From Shewanella sp. KT0246 (lineage in GTDB: Bacteria > Pseudomonadota > Gammaproteobacteria > Enterobacterales > Shewanellaceae): DNA of 64,000 nt. The notes under the pieces are model-generated. The model saw only the letters and a list, made by a program, of their open reading frames with translations, was not told the DNA's origin and made no database searches. The position numbers were made by a program, and so were the translations under genes. Location of the stretch: NCBI RefSeq assembly GCF_019654955.1, contig NZ_BPEV01000017.1:46344-110343 (forward strand). Reading direction: 5' to 3'. Below, one piece after another: positions 58,852 to 64,000 of this stretch (positions are counted from its first letter, which is position 1; each line of letters begins with the position of its first letter).

Positions 58852-61800
58852 ATGTCGGCCAAATTGTTTAATCTTCCAATTAAAATTAGCTTAGACCTTA
58901 TTGCTAAGTTATTTTCTTCTGTTCAACTTCAAAAAGCACAGAACTATCTGATTGAAGGGCGTGTACTTGAAGTACATGCAAGCCAAGAAAACCATAATAT
59001 CGAATCTTTTGTGGTGGGCTCTGCGATTGAGCCATACCGCCAAGATATTACTTTGGTTAACGTTAATCATAAAATTGTGATGAAGTCTCATTGCACCTGT
59101 CCGGTAGCGACTAACTGTAAGCACGTCGCTGCCGCGCTTTTAGCCTTAATTGATAAAAAACCGGTTGAAGAACAGCGTTTGAGTCAGTGGTTAATGCAGC
59201 TAGAAAAACAAGACCTTATTAACCCTGTTGAAGACGAGGATGAAGAAAAAGATCGCATTATTTTTACTTTATCTAGCGATCATCACGGTATTTTTGTCGA
59301 TTTTAAGCGCAGTAAATTAAATAAAAAAGGCCAATACAACAAGGGCAGTAAAGTTGCTTTAAACGATGTTAAATATCATCTTCCTTGGTGGATTAACCCT
59401 GAAGATAGCCAAATTATCAGCCTATTATTGTCATCTTCTAAAAGTGCTTCAAAAATTTATTTAGAAGGTGAAATCTGCGCATTAGCTTTAAATAAAATGC
59501 TGGAACTTAAAACTTGTTTTTGGGAAGAAAGCCGCACACCACTTACTATCACTAATCCTGTTACTCCTGATTTTGTTTGGCAAGAAACAGATGCGCGTCA
59601 TACCCAAATTAGCATGAGCATGCCGGAGTTAGATAATTGGGAGTTTATTGCCACGTGTCCGCCTATGTTTGTCGATTTGGATTATTTAAAAATTGGCGCC
59701 GTAGCAACAGAATTAACCGTTGAAAAACTTAAGTTACTGCAACAAATGCCGCCAGTGCCATTAGATAAGGTTGATAGCATTAGTGACAAAATGCTGCGTC
59801 ACTTTTCGCCTAAAAGTGTGCCTGTTCCCAGTGAAATTGAATTTCATGAAATCGAAGATCCGTTGAAGGTTAAATTAACCTTTACTATGGTGCAGTTAAA
59901 CGACAGCGCGGTTGTTCAACCAGTATTACAGCTTGAATTTGCTTATGGCGATATTACCATTCCAGGGAAAGTCAGCCGCGAGAAAATCAGTTTAATAAAA
60001 CGCGGCAAAACTCAGTATCAAATTCATCGTGCACTCGACAGTGAAACACAAGCCATTGAATGTTTACAAAGCCTGCAACTGCAAGCCATTGATAATAGCT
60101 TACTCACCTATACCAACAATTCAGTCAGTTATTACAGTCTTGGTTTAATGCCTGAAATGGTCAACGAGTGGGCGCAATTAACCACATTTGGGATCATGAC
60201 TCTAGAAGATCTAGGTTATGAAGTTGAGTTTGCCCCAGAGTTTGATTTAAACATTATTGAAGCCGATATCGAAGTTGATTTAGACGACGATGAAGACAGT
60301 GGTTGGTTTTCGCTATCGTTAAATGCCGATATTGAAGGGCAAAGTGTGCCGCTTTTGAGCTTAGTTGCAAGGTGGTTGCAACAAAATGGCGAACCTGATG
60401 ATGAGCAAGAGCTGATCCTTCCAGGGCCAAACGGCCGTTTTGTAAAGATTAAAGCTAAAACCATCAAGCCGTTAATATCGGTAATTCAAGAGTTGTTTCA
60501 ACGAGGTGGCGGTGACTTGTTAGAAGTACCCCGTAACCGAGCTGACTTACTCAATGAATTATCAGAAAGTGATATTCGTTTATTAAATGGCGAACGGGTA
60601 AGACACCTTGCTAGTAAGCTTTCTGAGTTTAAAGGTATCCAAGCTGTTGAATTGCCTACGGGATTGAATGCCACGTTACGTGATTATCAAAAACAGGGGT
60701 ATGACTGGCTTTGTTTTTTAAAAGAGTATCAGTTAGGCGGTATTCTTGCTGATGATATGGGGCTAGGTAAAACCCTGCAAACTTTGGCATTTTTGTTAAA
60801 AGCAAAACAAATGAAGGCCGCAGCGGTAAGTTCAAGCTTAAATGTGCCAACTAGGACAACGTCAGGAAAAACCAGACCAAGCTTGATTGTTTGTCCAACA
60901 AGCCTTGTGGGTAATTGGTATAAAGAGGCGCAAAAATTTACTCCTGATTTAAAAGTGCTGGTGGTTCACGGTAATAAACGCCAAGCTTTATTAGATCAAA
61001 TTGAGGACTTTGATGTTATCGTGACGACTTATCCGCTGATTTTGCGTGATGAGATTGTTTACAGTGAATACAGTTTTGAACACATTATTTTAGATGAAGC
61101 CCAGCAAATTAAAAATGCTCAAGCTAAAGTGACGCAAGCACTAAAAACCTTTAAAGGTCAGTTTAGGTTATGCCTATCTGGTACACCGTTAGAGAATCAT
61201 CTAGGCGAACTTAAGTCTTTGATGGATTTTTGTTTACCTGGGCTTTTAGGCCAACATGCCTATTTCAATAAAGAGTTTAGAGGCCCAATCGAAAAACAAG
61301 CGGATACTGAAAAATCTGCAGTTTTACTAAATCGTATCGCGCCATTTTTACTCCGCCGTACTAAAAGCGAAGTGATGTCAGAGCTGCCTGAAAAAACCAT
61401 TATTGTGCAGACCTTAGAGCTCGAGAAAGATCAGCGTAACTTATACGAAAGTATTCGATTGGTGATGGAGAAAAAGCTACGGGAATTGTTTGCTAAACAA
61501 GGTGTTTCAAGTAGTCATATTGAGTTCTTAGATGCCTTGCTTAAACTCCGTCAAGCTTGTTGCGACCCTCGCTTAGTAAAGCTTGAACAAGCTCAATACG
61601 TAGAAAACAATGCCAAACTAACATGGTTGACTGAAAACGTGCCTGAAATGGTGGAAGAGGGGCGTAAGATACTCATATTCAGCCAATTTACCGGTATGCT
61701 GGCACTTATTGAGCAAGAGTTTATCGATATGGGCATAAGCTACAGTAAGCTCACTGGCCAAACCCGTAACCGTCAGGTTGAAATTGATGCCTTCCAAGAA

Positions 61801-62112
61801 GGTGAAGTACCCGTATTTTTAATCAGCTTAAAAGCGGGTGGTACAGGACTTAACTTAACAGCAGCCGATACGGTTATTCATTTTGACCCTTGGTGGAATC
61901 CAGCAGCTGAAAAACAAGCAACAGACAGAGCGCACCGCATAGGTCAGCTTAATCCAGTGTTTGTATATAAGCTGATTGCACAAGGTACGGTAGAAGAGAA
62001 AATCCAAGAGATGCAGCAACATAAACAAAGTTTAGCTGACAGTATTTTAGCGGGCAGTGCTAAGAGCCAATGGCAGGGCAATGCTGATGATTTATTGTCA
62101 TTATTACGTTAG
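58852..62112 (+). CDS. SNF2-family ATPase with SWIM zinc finger
   Basis: A 1086-residue protein. A SWIM zinc finger (CTCPVATNCKHVAAALLAL, from about residue 82) lies at the N-terminus. A long middle region follows, with acidic stretch EADIEVDLDDDEDSGWF near 475. The SNF2 motor covers about 600-1080: motif I DDMGLGKT near 632, DEAQ box near 748, LSGTPLENHLGELKSLMDF, and helicase C motifs SQFTGML and DPWWNPAAEKQATDRAHRIG. It is probably a DNA translocase that remodels protein-DNA or RNA polymerase complexes; its exact role is unknown. A single gene. Confidence 0.9.
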   Translation: MSAKLFNLPIKISLDLIAKLFSSVQLQKAQNYLIEGRVLEVHASQENHNIESFVVGSAIEPYRQDITLVNVNHKIVMKSHCTCPVATNCKHVAAALLALIDKKPVEEQRLSQWLMQLEKQDLINPVEDEDEEKDRIIFTLSSDHHGIFVDFKRSKLNKKGQYNKGSKVALNDVKYHLPWWINPEDSQIISLLLSSSKSASKIYLEGEICALALNKMLELKTCFWEESRTPLTITNPVTPDFVWQETDARHTQISMSMPELDNWEFIATCPPMFVDLDYLKIGAVATELTVEKLKLLQQMPPVPLDKVDSISDKMLRHFSPKSVPVPSEIEFHEIEDPLKVKLTFTMVQLNDSAVVQPVLQLEFAYGDITIPGKVSREKISLIKRGKTQYQIHRALDSETQAIECLQSLQLQAIDNSLLTYTNNSVSYYSLGLMPEMVNEWAQLTTFGIMTLEDLGYEVEFAPEFDLNIIEADIEVDLDDDEDSGWFSLSLNADIEGQSVPLLSLVARWLQQNGEPDDEQELILPGPNGRFVKIKAKTIKPLISVIQELFQRGGGDLLEVPRNRADLLNELSESDIRLLNGERVRHLASKLSEFKGIQAVELPTGLNATLRDYQKQGYDWLCFLKEYQLGGILADDMGLGKTLQTLAFLLKAKQMKAAAVSSSLNVPTRTTSGKTRPSLIVCPTSLVGNWYKEAQKFTPDLKVLVVHGNKRQALLDQIEDFDVIVTTYPLILRDEIVYSEYSFEHIILDEAQQIKNAQAKVTQALKTFKGQFRLCLSGTPLENHLGELKSLMDFCLPGLLGQHAYFNKEFRGPIEKQADTEKSAVLLNRIAPFLLRRTKSEVMSELPEKTIIVQTLELEKDQRNLYESIRLVMEKKLRELFAKQGVSSSHIEFLDALLKLRQACCDPRLVKLEQAQYVENNAKLTWLTENVPEMVEEGRKILIFSQFTGMLALIEQEFIDMGISYSKLTGQTRNRQVEIDAFQEGEVPVFLISLKAGGTGLNLTAADTVIHFDPWWNPAAEKQATDRAHRIGQLNPVFVYKLIAQGTVEEKIQEMQQHKQSLADSILAGSAKSQWQGNADDLLSLLR

Positions 62113-62190
62113 TTAATAACGGCGTTTTGTCTTCTATAGCTCTAATAATGGCCACAAATACAGTCAAATCGAAGAGATAATAACACTCGC

Positions 62191-62295
62191 GTAGATGCAG
62201 CAGCGAGCTTCCAAAACATGGATGTTTTGGCAGAGCTTACAAGGATGTACTTGCAGCGTCTCGCAGTTGTATCTGCGCATAAGCCTGCGGCAGGC
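62191..62295. repeat. Palindromic REP/MITE-like element
   Basis: The outer ends are imperfect inverted repeats (GTAGATGCAGCAGCGAGCT against the complement of GTCTCGCAGTTGTATCTGC). Inside are a CCAAAACAT/ATGTTTTGG dyad (62211-62230) and, at the right edge, GCCTGC/GCAGGC. The shape is that of a dispersed palindromic repeat; copy number cannot be judged from one window. Confidence 0.6.
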
Positions 62296-62948
62296 AATGG
62301 ATTAGATTGAAGTTTTGCTCTCCTATAACAAACTCGATATAGATCAAGTGTAAAACTGCCTACCTTAAAACATGTGACTCAAATATAGTTTCCTATTTTG
62401 AAAAATCAAAGTCGTGGCGCTTCGCCCACACCAGAGCAAGAAGGGTGAAACTGCTCACCCCTCTTGCATCTCCCCAGCAGCCCCGGCGAAATTTTCACTC
62501 TTTATTGACAAGAAGGCGAAAGATTTCCAACGGGGGACTATCCAGCTTTAAACTTCGTTTGTAGTTCTAACGCGTTTTTGCCCCAAAGTTAGTTAGAACC
62601 AAAGCTCTATTTAACAATGCTTATCTTCGTTTTCCATACAACATTTAAATGAAATTGCTTTTTTACAGTTGCCATCCTTACAGCCTAGATTGCACAATCT
62701 AATGAACTGTTTTTATATACAGGTATAATGGGATTTGGCTTAATTTAAATCAAACAGCTCATCAAATAAGTCTAAAGTCGTAATTCATGCTTAACTAAAA
62801 ATCTATAATTGTCTGATAATGTTGGAAATAAATTTCATCACTTATTTTTTAAGCGACTTTAACACGCAAGCTCGGTTTGTTTTAGGGTGCCAAGAGAATT
62901 TTATTGGTTTACATCAAAGATATAGAGAATTTAGGATTCTATAAATCA

Positions 62949-62998
62949 ATAACTTAAACGGACGACTTTATCAGGCGATCCGTATAATAAGCTGTTAT
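62949..62998. other. attC-like imperfect palindrome before PhlG-like gene
   Basis: ATAAC (62949-62953) and GTTAT (62994-62998) form the outer pair, and CGGA (62959-62962) and TCCG (62979-62982) the inner pair. This is the two-step interrupted palindrome of integron attC recombination sites, though short (50 bases). It lies 24 bases before the gene start and matches in form the sequence right after the gene. Confidence 0.4.
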
Positions 62999-63022
62999 GT
63001 GTTTTAGTTTAGTGAGGACAAT

Positions 63023-63853
63023 ATGAGTCAAGAAAAATATTTAGGAATGCAAACAGGGGATCTTGAAAATAAGGCTTATGCAAAATACTGGAATCCTCAA
63101 ATGTCCACTATGCAAGAGCATGCTATACACGCTACTGAGCATGGCCCTGAAGCTTCCGAACTAGGTTTTCCCTTTACAGATGTTAACCAACTCCTGAAAC
63201 AAGGTTATTTGCCTTTAGAAAATGGCTATACGCGTTTAGAAAATGGGGAGATTTTTGTAAGTGTATTAACAAGAATGCCCAAAGTTACTGGCAAAATGAT
63301 TGACTGGTGGTTTGGTTGGCACTACATGGAAAGCCAACGTTACAAGCTATGGCATCCTCGTTGTCATGTAGCTAATCGAGCGGAAAAAATGATAGGTGAT
63401 GATCCAAATTTATCAGATCGCGAAAAATACCTAAATAACCCTAATTTTGTCACTGAATATATAGGCAGTGGATTACAAGATATAATTATTACTTTTTCAG
63501 ATGCTTCTACTTTTTTTGATATTAGCCAGTTTCAAGAGGCTAATATTAGTATTGCGGTCTGTGGCTCTGTTGGACTTCAAAAGTTTCCGTTAAATGTTGG
63601 AAAGTTGATTCATTTAATCAGAGAAACTGAAGATGGCTGTGAAATGCGAAGTCGCTTTTGGTTAGGGAAGCCAGAAATTAGAGGGTTAGCCACTAATGGA
63701 ATTATAAATAAAATAGCAGGGTCTAAATTTTTCACTAAACATACTTTATCTATCGAAGCAGGGAAAGAAATGCTCGTACACTGTGCTATGGAAATGAACC
63801 ACTTAGCTAGTTTTCTTCCAGATTTATATGATGACTATCATCCCAACACATAA
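63023..63853 (+). CDS. PhlG-like (2,4-diacetylphloroglucinol hydrolase family) protein
   Basis: A 276-residue soluble protein with no signal peptide. MIDWWFGWHYMES (about 92-104) followed by YKLWHPRCH, a Glu in VTEYIGSGLQD (Glu145) and HCAME (His253, Glu257) give a His-Glu-His-x3-Glu arrangement. Its spacing is close to the zinc site of PhlG, a carbon-carbon bond hydrolase acting on acylphloroglucinols; phloretin hydrolase is related. The true substrate is unknown. The gene has a GAGGA ribosome site, is bounded by attC-like sequences and is followed by an insertion sequence, so horizontal gain is likely. Confidence 0.68.
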   Translation: MSQEKYLGMQTGDLENKAYAKYWNPQMSTMQEHAIHATEHGPEASELGFPFTDVNQLLKQGYLPLENGYTRLENGEIFVSVLTRMPKVTGKMIDWWFGWHYMESQRYKLWHPRCHVANRAEKMIGDDPNLSDREKYLNNPNFVTEYIGSGLQDIIITFSDASTFFDISQFQEANISIAVCGSVGLQKFPLNVGKLIHLIRETEDGCEMRSRFWLGKPEIRGLATNGIINKIAGSKFFTKHTLSIEAGKEMLVHCAMEMNHLASFLPDLYDDYHPNT

Positions 63854-63873
63854 CAAGTCGTTCAACTGGACGC
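63851..63873. other. Left half of an attC-like site, interrupted
   Basis: TAACAAGTCGTTCAACTGGA begins 2 bases before the stop codon ends. It resembles the opening half of Vibrio/Shewanella-type attC repeats (TAACAA...TCAA...GGA). The matching right half is not seen before the insertion sequence begins. Confidence 0.42.
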
Positions 63874-64000
63874 TGCTCTTCCCCCAGTTTAGTAGACACC
63901 TCCTCATCACTTTGAGGAGGCTAAAATGCCTAGATATACCCAACCAAGAAAGACATGGTTTTATCCTGTAAAATTCAAAATCAAAGCAGTCCAGCTAAGC
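63874..64000 (+). mobile_element. Left end of an IS3-family insertion sequence (partial)
   Basis: The likely terminal sequence starts TGCTCTTCCCCCAGTTTAG and leads into a transposase orfA after about 50 bases. The element runs off the window, so the right inverted repeat and target duplication cannot be checked. A hairpin CCTCCTCA/TGAGGAGG (63899-63920) covers the orfA ribosome-binding site. Confidence 0.7.
63926..64000 (+). CDS. IS3-family transposase OrfA, first 25 codons
   Basis: The peptide MPRYTQPRKTWFYPVKFKIK followed by AVQLS has the basic start and the FK(I/V)KAVQLS pattern of IS3-type OrfA helix-turn-helix proteins, which bind the element ends. The Shine-Dalgarno GAGGAGG is unusually strong but is contained in a hairpin. 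Confidence 0.75.
   Translation, partial: MPRYTQPRKTWFYPVKFKIKAVQLS

Larger units (their letters stand above)
62113..63022. other. Gene-free accessory boundary region
   Basis: About 900 bases with no convincing gene. It contains a compound palindromic element (62191-62295), a strong hairpin with 13-base arms and one mismatch (62437-62468, loop AACTGC) in an unusually GC-rich patch, an AT-rich stretch (62620-62940) and an attC-like palindrome just before the next gene. The patchwork composition suggests past insertions between the core chromosome and the accessory end of the window. Confidence 0.7.

Noticed and set aside
1..64000. tRNA or rRNA genes
   Set aside because: I saw no cloverleaf with a conserved T-loop and no rRNA-like sequence in any intergenic region I examined.

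Overview
The window is chromosomal DNA of a marine gammaproteobacterium, almost certainly a Shewanella species (genus assignment is inference). The evidence is a pfa (secondary-lipid, EPA-type polyunsaturated fatty acid synthase) locus with six tandem ACP domains in PfaA. It lies close to a map-glnD-dapD / rpsB-tsf-pyrH-frr / uppS-cdsA-dxr-rseP-bamA-skp-lpxD-fabZ-lpxA-lpxB-rnhB-dnaE block of gammaproteobacterial type. The DNA is moderately AT-rich.

Region 1 (1-14080) is the PUFA locus. On the minus strand pfaR, pfaA and pfaB (cut by the window start) form an operon with 4-base start/stop overlaps; pfaC and pfaD are expected just outside the window. Divergent to it are an EF-G-like GTPase gene and pfaE, the phosphopantetheinyl transferase that activates the ACP repeats. 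PfaR looks like a protein derived from a transposase. The EF-G paralog lacks the usual catalytic histidine after the G3 motif.

Region 2 (14081-30973) is a mixed accessory and housekeeping stretch. It holds a secreted alkyl sulfatase divergent from a LysR regulator with a perfect 28-bp inverted repeat between them, a 23S rRNA pseudouridine synthase, queF and syd, several small conserved proteins (DUF2310, DUF3192, DUF2789, GNAT, DUF962), yqcC-truC, yqcA, a PtsG-type PTS permease and purU. At 22903-24500, with no protein genes, lie two tandem CsrB/CsrC-type regulatory RNAs, each preceded by an 18-bp UvrY/GacA-type box.

Region 3 (31099-55625) is the conserved core. On the minus strand are map, glnD and dapD. 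On the plus strand are translation (rpsB, tsf, frr), nucleotide (pyrH), isoprenoid and phospholipid (uppS, cdsA, dxr), envelope assembly (rseP, bamA, skp) and lipid A / fatty-acid genes (lpxD, fabZ, lpxA, lpxB), then rnhB, dnaE and tilS. accA is not found between dnaE and tilS.

Region 4 (55686-64000) holds a diguanylate cyclase, a Kef-type cation/proton antiporter with an RCK domain, and a SWIM-domain SNF2 ATPase. It then passes into about 0.9 kb of palindromic, probably repetitive non-coding DNA. After this comes a gene resembling phloroglucinol hydrolase PhlG, bounded by attC-like sequences as in an integron cassette, and the left end of an IS3-type insertion sequence that runs off the window.
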